Part shown: in pieces, positions 1 to 8,569 of the stretch | Layout: every line of letters begins with the position of its first letter | Position numbering within the stretch: the stretch's first letter is position 1 | Assembly (NCBI GenBank): GCA_029547045.1 | Contig: JAKPQL010000016.1 | Location: forward strand, 1 to 52,610 | Reading direction: 5' to 3' | Source: Deltaproteobacteria bacterium | Lineage (GTDB): Bacteria; Desulfobacterota; Desulfomonilia; UBA1062 | Length of the DNA stretch: 52,610 bases | Notes under the pieces: generated by a model | Told to the model about the DNA's origin: nothing | Databases searched by the model: none | The model's input: only the letters and a program-made list of their open reading frames with translations | Program-made: the position numbers and the translations under genes

Positions 1-787
1 CGGCATACCCCCGCTCCCTGAGAACCTTCCAGGCCTCCTGGTCGGTGAGGATGAACGACATCCGGTCGCCGCCGCACGAGAGCTGGGACGCCTTGGCAAG
101 GAGGTTCGCCATGGAGACCAGGGCTGCCATGTCCCGGTGCGTCGCCTGGGAGGGCTGGTGGTGCCAGAGGATCACGTCGGAGAGGTATGCCGGCAGGTTC
201 CACTTCTGGGCGATGAAGAACCCCACCTCCATATGGTTGGTCCCGCAGGTCTCCATCTCTGTTTCGTACATGGGCCTGTCCATGGCGATGGACATGTTGT
301 ACGCGTCCATGAACTCCTTGTGGAAGAACTGGTCCAGGATGATCTTTCCGATGTCGTGCAGGAGCCCTGCCACGAATTCCCTGCCCATGGTGCGCATGCC
401 GAGCCTGCGGTCGATGTGACGGGCGATGAGCCCGGTGGCCACGCTGTGGTCCCAGAAGCTCTCCCGAACGGACACCTCCTGGGCCTTGCGCGACTTCAGC
501 GCAGAGAAGACCGACAGCGAGGTGGTGATGTTGATGATCTCCGCAAGGCCGAGAAAGATGATGGCGTGGTGCAGGGTGTCCACCTTCCTGTCCCCCCTGC
601 GGTAGAAAACCGAGTTGGCCATCCTGAGGACCTTTGCAGCCAGCGGCGGGTCCCGGTGGATGCACTCGGCGATGCTCTGGATGGACACGTCAGCCTGGTG
701 GGCCAGGCTCAGGACCTCCAGGGCCACCGAGGGCATGGTGGGGAGGTCGTCGATGTTGCGTATCCGCTCGAGCACCTGGTCCTTCAT
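1..787 (-). CDS. HDOD-domain signalling protein (3' end outside window)
   Basis: The reading frame starts with ATG at 787 and is open to the left edge, so about 262 residues are visible. An opening DLPTMPSVALEVL is followed by an HD-like core (GLLHDIGKIILDQFF) and a WHHQPSQA segment, the arrangement of HDOD proteins. HDOD domains are non-catalytic relatives of HD phosphohydrolases found in signalling and motility proteins. The start lies 2 nt after the stop of the HEAT-repeat gene upstream, so the two are probably co-translated at the tail of the flagellar operon. A role in motility or chemotaxis signalling is inferred from position only. A C-terminal extension outside the window cannot be excluded. 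Confidence 0.85.
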   Translation of the reverse strand, partial: MKDQVLERIRNIDDLPTMPSVALEVLSLAHQADVSIQSIAECIHRDPPLAAKVLRMANSVFYRRGDRKVDTLHHAIIFLGLAEIINITTSLSVFSALKSRKAQEVSVRESFWDHSVATGLIARHIDRRLGMRTMGREFVAGLLHDIGKIILDQFFHKEFMDAYNMSIAMDRPMYETEMETCGTNHMEVGFFIAQKWNLPAYLSDVILWHHQPSQATHRDMAALVSMANLLAKASQLSCGGDRMSFILTDQEAWKVLRERGYA

Positions 788-789
788 CG

Positions 790-2694
790 CTAGAAGCTCA
801 CCCCCTGAAGCCTGTCGATGGCGTCAATGGCGGCGCGCGCCACGTCGGGGTTTGCGTCGTCCTGGTACGGCTCCAGCTCGGCGGCGAGGGCCTCGTCCTC
901 CCACCCGGCCAGCGTCCTGATGGCCGAGATCCGCAGGAAGTCCGACCCGGAGGCGATGATGCCCAGCAGCCGCTGCTTCGCCTCCCGGTCCCGGAACATG
1001 CCCAGGGACTCGATGGCGTGGGACGCGGCCCACATGTTGTCCCCGGCGATGGCGTCTTCGAGTACGGGCCTGAGATCCCCCATCCTCTTGAGCCCCACGA
1101 TGTCGATGGCGGCGAACCTGATCTGCTCGTGATCATCGACAAGGAGGTCCCTGACCGTGGACGGAGGGATGTCGAGGTCCCTGTCCCGGATGACGGCCAG
1201 GGCGGCGGCCCGGACCTCCCAGTGGGAGTCCTTCAGGAGCCTGAGGGCCATCTCGCCGAGGCGGGGGCTCCCCATGCGGTCCAGCCCGTTCAGGGCCGCG
1301 GTCATCACCGCAGGGTCGGCCTTGTCGAGCATGCGCACGAAGACCTCCTGGCCGCGCTCGGTCCCGATGCGGATGACGCTGTCCAGCGCCGCCTCGCGCA
1401 CGTCGGGGTACCGGTGACTCAGAAACGGCTCGATCACCCCGAGATCCTCGGGATCCCCGAACTTGGCCAGCGCCTGCATGGCTGCGGAGATCACATGGCC
1501 GTCGGTGTCCTCCAGGAGCCGGTGGAACTCCTCCCGCAGGGATGCCCCGCCGATGGCGGCCAGCGCGTCGGCCAGGGCCCTCTTCACGTAGCCCTGGGAG
1601 GAATGGATGATCTCGCATATGCGCCCCGCCTCACGCTCGGAGCCGATCCTGCCCAGTACGTCGGCGGCCAGAATCTTGAGCTTGTCTTCGCCGTCGAGCA
1701 GCTCCAGCATGGCGGAGGTGTCGCCCAGGGAGCACAGGGCGTCCGTCACTGCGGCGAGCCGCTCTGCCTGGGTATCGGGGTCAGTGGCCCGGGCGAGGTC
1801 GACCAGGGCCTGCACGCTGGCCCTGTCGCCGATGCGGGACAGGGCGGAGAGCATCTCGCCGAGCAGCTCATCATCGGCGTCCGCCAGGTGCATGTCAATG
1901 ACGGCCTTGATGGCATGGGACTGTCTCCGGGCAAGGCCTGCGATCTCTCCCGGGGAGAGGATCTTGAGCAGCGCCTTGACGATCTCTGTCTCCACATAGG
2001 CGCTGGCGTTCTCCAGCATGGCGACCAGGGGTTCCACGCACTGCTTCGCCCTGATCTTCCCGATGGTCTCCAGCAGGGCCGAGATCGTGAGCTCGTCGTG
2101 GCCCCACCTCTGGAGCTGTTCCAGCAGGAATGCCGGCAGGCCTTCATGGGGGAGGTGCGACATGGCCTCGATGGCGCTGAAACGGATCCACTCCTCGTCG
2201 TCGATGAGCGCCTTGAGGTGTTCGAAGGCTTTCGTGTCCCCCAGGAGACCCAGGGAGACGACCGCTGCGTTGCGGATGTTGGCATCGGCGTCACGGAGGC
2301 CCCCGATGAGCACGTCCACGCTTTCCGGATTGCCGATGGTGCCGAGGATGTCCAGCACGAAGAGCCTGATGTCGTCGTTTTCGTCAACGGCGAGCCGGTG
2401 CAGGACGTCGATGCCGTCATCCCCGATCTTGCGCAGGATATCGATGGCCGCGTTGCGCAGTCCCGGATCGATCTCGGCCACCAGGGGCGCGACGAGCTCC
2501 ACGGCCCTCTTCCCGCCCATGAGCATGAGGGAGCTCTGGGCGGCGTCCCGCACGCCGCTGTTGGAATCCTTCAGGAGCCTCACCAGGCGCTCGACGGCGG
2601 CATCGTCCCCGGACTCTCCCAGCATGGTCGCCGCCATGCGCCGGTCCGCGGACTCCTGTGAGGCCATCAGTGCATCGATCTCTGTATAGTCCAT
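790..2694 (-). CDS. HEAT-repeat protein
   Basis: A 634-residue protein built almost entirely of 30-35 residue helical repeats of HEAT/PBS-lyase type (for example NSGVRDAAQSSLMLMG, DANIRNAAVVSLGLLGD, YPDVREAALDSVIRIG, ANPDVARAAIDAIDRL). No enzymatic motif, signal peptide or membrane segment is visible. Such alpha-solenoids are usually protein-docking scaffolds. The chosen ATG (MDYTEIDALM) has AGAGGA just upstream; the frame stays open 37 codons further to 2805, but that stretch is low-complexity and overlaps the preceding gene. It lies between the FliL-like gene and the HDOD gene, so a scaffold role in flagellar or chemosensory assembly is a plausible inference. Confidence 0.85.
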   Translation of the reverse strand: MDYTEIDALMASQESADRRMAATMLGESGDDAAVERLVRLLKDSNSGVRDAAQSSLMLMGGKRAVELVAPLVAEIDPGLRNAAIDILRKIGDDGIDVLHRLAVDENDDIRLFVLDILGTIGNPESVDVLIGGLRDADANIRNAAVVSLGLLGDTKAFEHLKALIDDEEWIRFSAIEAMSHLPHEGLPAFLLEQLQRWGHDELTISALLETIGKIRAKQCVEPLVAMLENASAYVETEIVKALLKILSPGEIAGLARRQSHAIKAVIDMHLADADDELLGEMLSALSRIGDRASVQALVDLARATDPDTQAERLAAVTDALCSLGDTSAMLELLDGEDKLKILAADVLGRIGSEREAGRICEIIHSSQGYVKRALADALAAIGGASLREEFHRLLEDTDGHVISAAMQALAKFGDPEDLGVIEPFLSHRYPDVREAALDSVIRIGTERGQEVFVRMLDKADPAVMTAALNGLDRMGSPRLGEMALRLLKDSHWEVRAAALAVIRDRDLDIPPSTVRDLLVDDHEQIRFAAIDIVGLKRMGDLRPVLEDAIAGDNMWAASHAIESLGMFRDREAKQRLLGIIASGSDFLRISAIRTLAGWEDEALAAELEPYQDDANPDVARAAIDAIDRLQGVSF

Positions 2695-2746
2695 GCTGTC
2701 CTCTGTCGCTTGGGGCCGCAGGGCCCCTTTCCCCTCAATCCTCGGG

Positions 2747-3358
2747 CTACCTGGCGTTGTACTGGACGAACGCCACTTCCTGTATCGGGTAATCCATGAG
2801 ATCATCTGAGAGCATCAGCGTGATCTCGGTCTGGGAATACACGCTTGCCGCGGCACTCAGCCTCCGGAAGATGATGTGCCTGATGTCGTAGAGCCTGCTC
2901 TCGATGGAAGGGATCACGTCCGGGTCCACCTTCAGGCTCACCTGGGCGATGAGGATGCCTGATTTCCTCGGTGTCTTGGTTTCGTAGAAGACCATGAAGG
3001 GGTCAAGGACGAGGCCGTCCCCGCCGCTGATCGCAGCCTTCGGCGCCTGGGGGACGACCCCGGGTGTCTTCGGCGCCTCGGCGCCGCCCTTCAGGAGCAC
3101 GAACCCGATGACAACGAGCAGCACGACGAGGCCCGCTGCACCCCCTGCAGCCGCCATGACGAGCTTTCTCGAGTACCGGGGCCGTCCTTCGACCGGAGCC
3201 TCCTCGGGGGCGGCAGGGCTCGGGGGTCCTTCTGCATCGGCCTCGGGCTCCTGGCTCTCCAGGGAGATCCCGTCCTTGTCGAGCTCGGCCTTGCCGGCAT
3301 CGGCAAAGACGATGCCCTCCTTGTCGAGATCCGCCTTTCTCCCCGGCTGGTCCGCCAC
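2747..3358 (-). CDS. FliL-like single-pass membrane protein
   Basis: A 203-residue protein with an acidic cytoplasmic N-terminus, one membrane helix at about residues 66-89 and a periplasmic domain starting LDPFMVFY. That domain resembles FliL, the flagellar basal-body protein that associates with the stator. The tail has two similar copies of a KADLDKEGI-like segment (residues 9 and 23), an odd short repeat. The start is GTG, with TAGGTG in front that overlaps the end of the cheY-type gene 8 nt upstream. FliL sequences are weakly conserved, so this is a family-level call supported by position in a flagellar operon. Confidence 0.65.
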   Translation of the reverse strand: MADQPGRKADLDKEGIVFADAGKAELDKDGISLESQEPEADAEGPPSPAAPEEAPVEGRPRYSRKLVMAAAGGAAGLVVLLVVIGFVLLKGGAEAPKTPGVVPQAPKAAISGGDGLVLDPFMVFYETKTPRKSGILIAQVSLKVDPDVIPSIESRLYDIRHIIFRRLSAAASVYSQTEITLMLSDDLMDYPIQEVAFVQYNAR

Positions 3359-3366
3359 GCATGCAC

Positions 3367-3750
3367 CTACTTGTTGAATATCTGGTTGATCTTCTGACTG
3401 AGGGTCTCGGCGGTGAACGGCTTGACGATGTAGTTGCTGACCCCGGATTTCACCGCCTCTATGATATTCTCCTGCTGGGCCTCGGCAGTCACCATGAGGA
3501 AGGGTATGTGCTTGAGCGCGTCGTCCGCACGGACCGCCTTGAGCAGCTCGAGACCCGTCATCTTGGGCATGTTCCAGTCCGAGACCACCAGGTCGATCTT
3601 TTCCCGCTGGAGCACCTCGATGGCAGTGGCACCATCGTCGGCTTCGATGATATTGGCGAAGTTCAGCTGCCGCAGGATATTCTTCACGATCCTGCGCATG
3701 GTGGAGAAATCGTCGACGACGAGGATCTTCATGTTCTTGTCAAGTGTCAT
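3367..3750 (-). CDS. cheY: CheY-type single-domain response regulator
   Basis: A 127-residue stand-alone receiver domain. The acidic pair is D13/D14, the phosphorylation site D58 (in SDWNMP), the switch residues T88 and Y107, and the invariant lysine K110 (in VKPF). This is the complete CheY set, including the N and M after the phospho-Asp region that are typical of CheY. Phospho-CheY binds the flagellar switch FliM and changes rotation. It follows fliA by 56 nt and precedes the FliL-like gene in the flagellar operon. No cheA is in the window, so which kinase feeds it is unknown. Confidence 0.92.
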   Translation of the reverse strand: MTLDKNMKILVVDDFSTMRRIVKNILRQLNFANIIEADDGATAIEVLQREKIDLVVSDWNMPKMTGLELLKAVRADDALKHIPFLMVTAEAQQENIIEAVKSGVSNYIVKPFTAETLSQKINQIFNK

Positions 3751-3806
3751 GGATACCTCCAGTACTCCTGCCTTTCCCTTCTCATCGTATCTTCGCGGTC
3801 AAATCT

Positions 3807-4577
3807 TTACATGCTGATCTCTTTGAGGATCTTCTGCATCTTGGATCTCAGCCGGAGCACGGCCTTGGTGTGGATCTGGCTCACCCGCGACTCGGTGAAC
3901 TTCAGGACATGGCCGATCTCCTTCATGGTGAGCTCGTCGTAGTAGTAGAGCGAGATCACCATGCGTTCCTTCTCCGGCAGCGACTGGATGGCCCTGGCCA
4001 CCATGGAGCCGACCTCGGCGTAGCGGAGCTTGTGCGAGGGCCAGTCCTTCTCGTCCTGGATGATGAACTCCAGGATGTTGCGCTTGGAGAGGTCGGCGTC
4101 GTCCTCGCCTAGGTCGTCGAGGCTGAGCAGCGACACCGAGGCGGTTTCGGAGAGCAGCCGGTAGAACGACTCCATGTCTATGTTCATCTCCCTGGCGACC
4201 TCCGCGTCGCTGGCGGGCCTGCCCAGGGCGTACTCCAGCTTCGCATACGCGTCCTCCACCTTGCGCGCCTTCTGTCGCACCGAGCGGGGCACCCAGTCCA
4301 TGGACCGGAGTTCGTCCAGGATGGCGCCACGGATCCTGAACTCCGCGTAGGTCTTGAACTTGATCTGCTTGCTGGCGTCGAACTTCTCGATGGCATCGAT
4401 GAGCCCGATGACGCCCGCGTTGATGAGGTCGTTCAGGTCGATGTGCGGAGGCAGCCGGATGGCGATTCGGCTCGCGATGTACTTGATCAGCGGGGCGAAC
4501 TCGTTGATGATCTTCGCCCGGATCTTCGGGTTGAGCTTCTGCTCCTCAGTAAGTTCCGTGTACACGATATCCTGCAT
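3807..4577 (-). CDS. fliA: Flagellar sigma factor sigma-28 (FliA)
   Basis: A 256-residue sigma-70 family protein of the FliA/WhiG type. Region 2 contains DLNDLINAGVIGLIDAIEKFD and FKTYAEFRIRGAILDELR. Region 3 begins at VPRSVRQKARKVE. Region 4 carries the helix-turn-helix around LTMKEIGHVLKFTESRVSQIH. The subfamily signature DWVPRSVR is present. Sigma-28 transcribes late flagellar and chemotaxis genes. The start overlaps the end of flhG by 32 nt, so translation is probably coupled. No FlgM anti-sigma gene is visible nearby. Confidence 0.96.
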   Translation of the reverse strand: MQDIVYTELTEEQKLNPKIRAKIINEFAPLIKYIASRIAIRLPPHIDLNDLINAGVIGLIDAIEKFDASKQIKFKTYAEFRIRGAILDELRSMDWVPRSVRQKARKVEDAYAKLEYALGRPASDAEVAREMNIDMESFYRLLSETASVSLLSLDDLGEDDADLSKRNILEFIIQDEKDWPSHKLRYAEVGSMVARAIQSLPEKERMVISLYYYDELTMKEIGHVLKFTESRVSQIHTKAVLRLRSKMQKILKEISM

Positions 4578-5445
4578 GGCTCGTTCCTTTCGCCTGGTTC
4601 AAGAGCATCTTCCGGAAGAAGAACTGGAGGTTCCCGCTCGTGGACGCCCGGGAGGTCTCCTCGAGCCTGTCCGCGATCCTGGCGAGCCTCTTCACGGCAT
4701 CGCCGTTCGGGTTGACCCCCACGAACGCCTTCTGCGCCTTGATGCACTCCGGAATGGATTTGTCATGCGGGATGGAGCCGAGCATCTCCAGGGCCACATC
4801 CCCGAGGAACCTATCACATACCAATGTCAGTTTCTCCGCCACGTGATCCCCCTCTGATTTCGATGTCACGTTATTCACAATGAGGTCGAACCTCTTGATT
4901 CCGTAGTGTTTCCGCAGCACCTTGATGAGTGCGTACGCGTCGGTGATGGACGTGGGCTCCGCGGTGGCCACCACGATGATCCGCTGGGATGCCGCGTTGA
5001 AGTACATGACGTTCCTCGAGATCCCCGCGCCGGTGTCCACGATCATGTAGTCGAAGTCCCCGTCGAAATGGTCCAGCGCGTTCACGAGGCTGATCTGCTG
5101 GGAGGGATTGAGGTCCGCGAGTTCCTGGATGCCCGACGACGCCGGGATGATCCTGATGCCCGACGGCCCCGTGAGCACGATGTCGTCGATGGAACACTCT
5201 CCGTCCAGCACGTGCTTGATGGTGAGCCGCGGCGCGATGCCCAGCATCACGTCCACGTTGGCCAGGCCGAGGTCAGCGTCCAGGACCAGCACCTTCTTGC
5301 CCTTGGAGGCGAGCAGGATGGCCATGTTCACCACGATGCTCGTCTTGCCCACACCCCCTTTGCCGGAGGTGACGGAGATGACCTCGGGGGTCCGCGCCGT
5401 GCCGTCCTTGAAGATCTTCCGTAAGGTATGTGCCTGATCTTTCAT
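4546..5445 (-). CDS. flhG: MinD-like ATPase FlhG (FleN/YlxH), flagellar number control
   Basis: A 299-residue MinD/ParA-type ATPase. The N-terminus has DQAHTLR (residues 3-9), the DQAxxLR motif by which FlhG stimulates FlhF GTPase. The deviant Walker A KGGVGKT is at 29-35, VLDADLGLANVDVMLG gives Walker A', and MIVDTGAG gives Walker B. A C-terminal membrane-targeting region is expected for the family. The ATG overlaps the flhF stop (ATGA), which fixes the start; the frame is open much further upstream, but only as a shadow of flhF. With FlhF it sets flagellar place and number. Confidence 0.95.
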   Translation of the reverse strand: MKDQAHTLRKIFKDGTARTPEVISVTSGKGGVGKTSIVVNMAILLASKGKKVLVLDADLGLANVDVMLGIAPRLTIKHVLDGECSIDDIVLTGPSGIRIIPASSGIQELADLNPSQQISLVNALDHFDGDFDYMIVDTGAGISRNVMYFNAASQRIIVVATAEPTSITDAYALIKVLRKHYGIKRFDLIVNNVTSKSEGDHVAEKLTLVCDRFLGDVALEMLGSIPHDKSIPECIKAQKAFVGVNPNGDAVKRLARIADRLEETSRASTSGNLQFFFRKMLLNQAKGTSHAGYRVHGTY

Positions 5446-6509
5446 CGTGCGTCTCCAAGCGTGCATGCTACGATCTTGTCCGGACAGGCCGGCTCGATGT
5501 CCTCGGGCACCCTCTGGCCGGTGGTGATGTGGGAGACCGGGGTGCGGTGGACCATGTTGTGGGTGACGATCCCGCCGAAGCTGTGTGCCTCGTCGGCCTT
5601 GGTGAAGATCATGCGGTCGATCTTCAGCGGCGAGAACGCCGTGGTGATGGTGTCCATCTCCCGGTCCCGGGTGGCGACCGGCATGAGGAGGAACCGGCAC
5701 GCCTTCACCCCGTCGAAGAACCCGATGAGCTGGCGCACGTGGTCCGCGCAGAAGGGCGAGCGCCCCACGGTGTCCACGAGGATGAGGTCGGTGGATTCGA
5801 GCTGGTTCATGGCCGTGGCGAACTCGGGAGGGGTCGTCACGGAAAAGAACGGTATGTTCAAAATTTTGGCGTATATCCGGCTCTGGTCCACCGCGCCGAT
5901 CCGGTAGCTGTCCAGCGTGACCAGCGCCACCCGCTTCCCCTCCGCCATCACGGCCCGGGCCGCCATCTTGGCGATGGTCGTGGTCTTGCCGACGCCCGTG
6001 GTGCCGAGGAAGATCCGGATCCGCTCGTTCGTGGGGGCCTCCACGCGCAGCAGCCTAGAGAGCAGGTTCTTCACCTTATCCTCCGTGACGCCATCCCCCA
6101 GCTTGGAGAGGATGAGGTCGACGATGCTCTCCCGGACGCCCCCGGCCAGGAGCTTGTCCCGCAGAGGGCTGTAGGGCGCGACCTTGCTCTGAGACATGAG
6201 GTGCTTGAGCATCTTCTTCAACTCGACGATCTCGTCGCCGATATGCCCAGATACCGGAAGCGGCGGGGCAGGGTGGTTCCTCGCCTCCGGTGTCCCGCTG
6301 TGAGCGTTCTTCCCCTGCATCTTCTTAATAAACGTGTCGCTGTCATAGTCAACCGCGGCCACCACCTCGATGAGCGGCTTGCTCATGAGCCCGTATCCGC
6401 TCTCCTTGATCTCCCGCGTGGATATGATGACCGCGTTCGAGCCCAGCTCGGACTTGATCTGCGTCAACGCATCCTTCATGGATACCGCCGTGTAGGTTCT
6501 AATTTGCAT
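5442..6509 (-). CDS. flhF: Flagellar SRP-type GTPase FlhF
   Basis: A 355-residue SRP-type GTPase that marks the flagellar site. The N-terminal B domain (MQIRTYTAVSMKDALTQIK) is followed by a variable linker rich in Pro and His. The NG domain has the P-loop GTTGVGKTTT at about 169-178, DSYRIGAVDQ, the G3 element DTVGRSP and the G4 element TKADE. The length is usual for smaller FlhF proteins. It overlaps flhA by 11 nt and flhG by 4 nt, the canonical flhA-flhF-flhG order. Confidence 0.95.
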   Translation of the reverse strand: MQIRTYTAVSMKDALTQIKSELGSNAVIISTREIKESGYGLMSKPLIEVVAAVDYDSDTFIKKMQGKNAHSGTPEARNHPAPPLPVSGHIGDEIVELKKMLKHLMSQSKVAPYSPLRDKLLAGGVRESIVDLILSKLGDGVTEDKVKNLLSRLLRVEAPTNERIRIFLGTTGVGKTTTIAKMAARAVMAEGKRVALVTLDSYRIGAVDQSRIYAKILNIPFFSVTTPPEFATAMNQLESTDLILVDTVGRSPFCADHVRQLIGFFDGVKACRFLLMPVATRDREMDTITTAFSPLKIDRMIFTKADEAHSFGGIVTHNMVHRTPVSHITTGQRVPEDIEPACPDKIVACTLGDAR

Positions 6510-8568
6510 CGATCCTCACCAGCCCCAGGTTCTTGATGGTCACCTCAGGAGGAATCTCGTTGTGGGACAGCACGACCAGGTCGGGCATGTACCGCTCCGT
6601 CAGCCGCTTCACGTAGGACCTGCTGATGGGAGAGGTGAGCAGGATCGGTACCAGTCCCTGTTTCCCCACGCTGTTTACCTCCTTGTTCAACGTCATCAGG
6701 ATCTTCTGTGATTTCTCAGGATCTAATGCAAGATACGAACCATGTTCCGTGTGCTGGATGGAACTCGAAATCAACCCGTCTATGGCCGGATCCAGGGCCA
6801 TCACGCTGATGACGTTGTTCTGGACGTAAGAGGAGCTGATGGTGCGCATGAGGGCCTGTCTGACATACTCCGTCAGAATGTCGGGGTCCTTGGTCATGTG
6901 GCCGAAGTCGGCGCAGGTCTCCAGGATGGTGAGGATGTTCTTCACAGAGACCTTCTCCTTCAGGAGGTTCCGCATGACGCGCAGGACCACTCCGGCCGGG
7001 AGCGTCCCGGGGATGAGGTCCTCCACCACCTTGGGGTGGGACCTGGACACCGCGTCCAGGAGCGCCTGGAGCTCCTGCCTGCCCAGCAGGTCGTGGGCGT
7101 TGCCCTTGATGGCCTCGGTGAGGTGCGTGGCCACCACGGTGGCGGCGTCCACCACGGTGAGACCAGCCACCTGGGCGCGCTCGCTGTCGGACTTCTTGAT
7201 CCAGAGGCCGGGCAGGCCGAAGGCGGGCTCCTTCACCGGGATGCCCGGGATGTCGATCTCGACATTTTCCGGGTTCAGCACCATGAGTCGGTCTGCGATG
7301 GCCTCGGCCCGGGCTATCTCGATCCCCTTGAGGAGCAGCCGGTACTCGTTGGGCTTGAGCTCGAGGTTGTCACGCACATGGATGGGCGGGACCACGATCC
7401 CCAGCTCGCCCGCCACCGACTTGCGCATGCCCTTGATCCGGGAGAGCAGCTCGCCGCCCTGGGCGGTGTCCACCAGCGGTATCAGGCCGTACCCCACCTC
7501 GAACTCGATGATGTCCATGGGCAGCAGGGCCTCGGCGGACACCTCCTCCGCCGGCGGAGGGGCCTCCTCCTCTTCCTTCTCCACGGCCTTGAACCGGAGG
7601 CTCACCCAGCCGACCCCGCCCATGATGGATGCCATGGTGAGAAAGGCGATGTGCGGCATGCCGGGCAGCAGGCCGAAGATGAAGATGATGCCGCCCGCGG
7701 TGAGGAGCGCCATGGGCTGGAACGAGAGCTGCTCGGAGAGCTGGGCGCCCACGGACTTGTCGGCGGCCGACTGGGTCACGATGATGCCGGCCGCCGAGGA
7801 GATGACGAGCGCCGGGATCTGGGTCACCAGGCCTTCGCCGATGGTGAGGATCGAGTAATTCATCAGCGCCTCGGTGAGCGGCATACCCTTCTGGAGCACG
7901 CCGATGATGATGCCGCCGAGGATGTTGATGAACACGATGATGATGCCCGCGATGGCGTCACCCCGGACGAACTTGGTGGCGCCGTCCATCGCGCCGTAGA
8001 ACTCCGCCTCCCTGGCGATGCGTTCGCGTCGGGCCCTGGCCTCGGCCTCGGTGATCATGCCGGCGTTCAGGTCGGCGTCGATGGCCATCTGTTTGCCGGG
8101 CATGGCATCCAGGGTGAACCGCGCGGTCACCTCGCCGATGCGGGTGGCGCCCTTGGTGATCACCACGAAATTGATGATGACAAAGATGCTGAAGACCACG
8201 AATCCCACCACGTAGCTGCCGCCCACCACGAACTGGCCGAAGGTGTGGATCACCCTCCCCGCAGCCAGCTCTCCCTCGGATCCGTGCAGCAGGATGATCC
8301 GGGTGGATGCGATGTTCAGCGCCAGCCGGTACAGGGTGATCAGCAGCAGGAGGGACGGGAATACGGAAAAGTTCAAAGGATTGGTTGTGTACATGCTCAC
8401 CATGAGGATGATGATGCCCACAGCGATGCTGAAGGTGAGCAGGATGTCCAGCAGGAAGGTGGGCAGCGGCACCAGCAGGATGATGAGCACTGCAAGGACG
8501 CCGGCGGCCATGAAGATATCGCCCCCGATCTTTTCGGTGAGCCGTACGGGAAGGGTCTGCGCTGCCAT
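6499..8568 (-). CDS. flhA: Flagellar type III export gate protein FlhA
   Basis: A 689-residue protein of full family length. The N-terminal half has the clustered membrane helices of the export gate, and the conserved cytoplasmic loop FTLDAMPGKQMAIDADLNAG lies in the middle of it (the FHIPEP family signature region). An acidic linker with EKEEEEAPPPAEE precedes the soluble C-terminal domain that docks chaperone-substrate complexes. The start lies 1 nt after the flhB stop. FlhA and FlhB form the proton-driven flagellar export gate in the inner membrane. Confidence 0.97.
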   Translation of the reverse strand: MAAQTLPVRLTEKIGGDIFMAAGVLAVLIILLVPLPTFLLDILLTFSIAVGIIILMVSMYTTNPLNFSVFPSLLLLITLYRLALNIASTRIILLHGSEGELAAGRVIHTFGQFVVGGSYVVGFVVFSIFVIINFVVITKGATRIGEVTARFTLDAMPGKQMAIDADLNAGMITEAEARARRERIAREAEFYGAMDGATKFVRGDAIAGIIIVFINILGGIIIGVLQKGMPLTEALMNYSILTIGEGLVTQIPALVISSAAGIIVTQSAADKSVGAQLSEQLSFQPMALLTAGGIIFIFGLLPGMPHIAFLTMASIMGGVGWVSLRFKAVEKEEEEAPPPAEEVSAEALLPMDIIEFEVGYGLIPLVDTAQGGELLSRIKGMRKSVAGELGIVVPPIHVRDNLELKPNEYRLLLKGIEIARAEAIADRLMVLNPENVEIDIPGIPVKEPAFGLPGLWIKKSDSERAQVAGLTVVDAATVVATHLTEAIKGNAHDLLGRQELQALLDAVSRSHPKVVEDLIPGTLPAGVVLRVMRNLLKEKVSVKNILTILETCADFGHMTKDPDILTEYVRQALMRTISSSYVQNNVISVMALDPAIDGLISSSIQHTEHGSYLALDPEKSQKILMTLNKEVNSVGKQGLVPILLTSPISRSYVKRLTERYMPDLVVLSHNEIPPEVTIKNLGLVRIDAN

Positions 8569-8569
8569 A

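Noticed and set aside
634..2661. A long plus-strand open frame of 675 codons
   Set aside because: It is the antisense of the HEAT-repeat gene in GC-rich DNA; the translation is low-complexity (Gly, Arg, Pro, His) with no family features.
4546..5700. FlhG with an 85-residue N-terminal extension
   Set aside because: The extra part is a His/Pro-rich shadow of flhF; the ATG at 5445 overlaps the flhF stop and starts the DQAxxLR motif.
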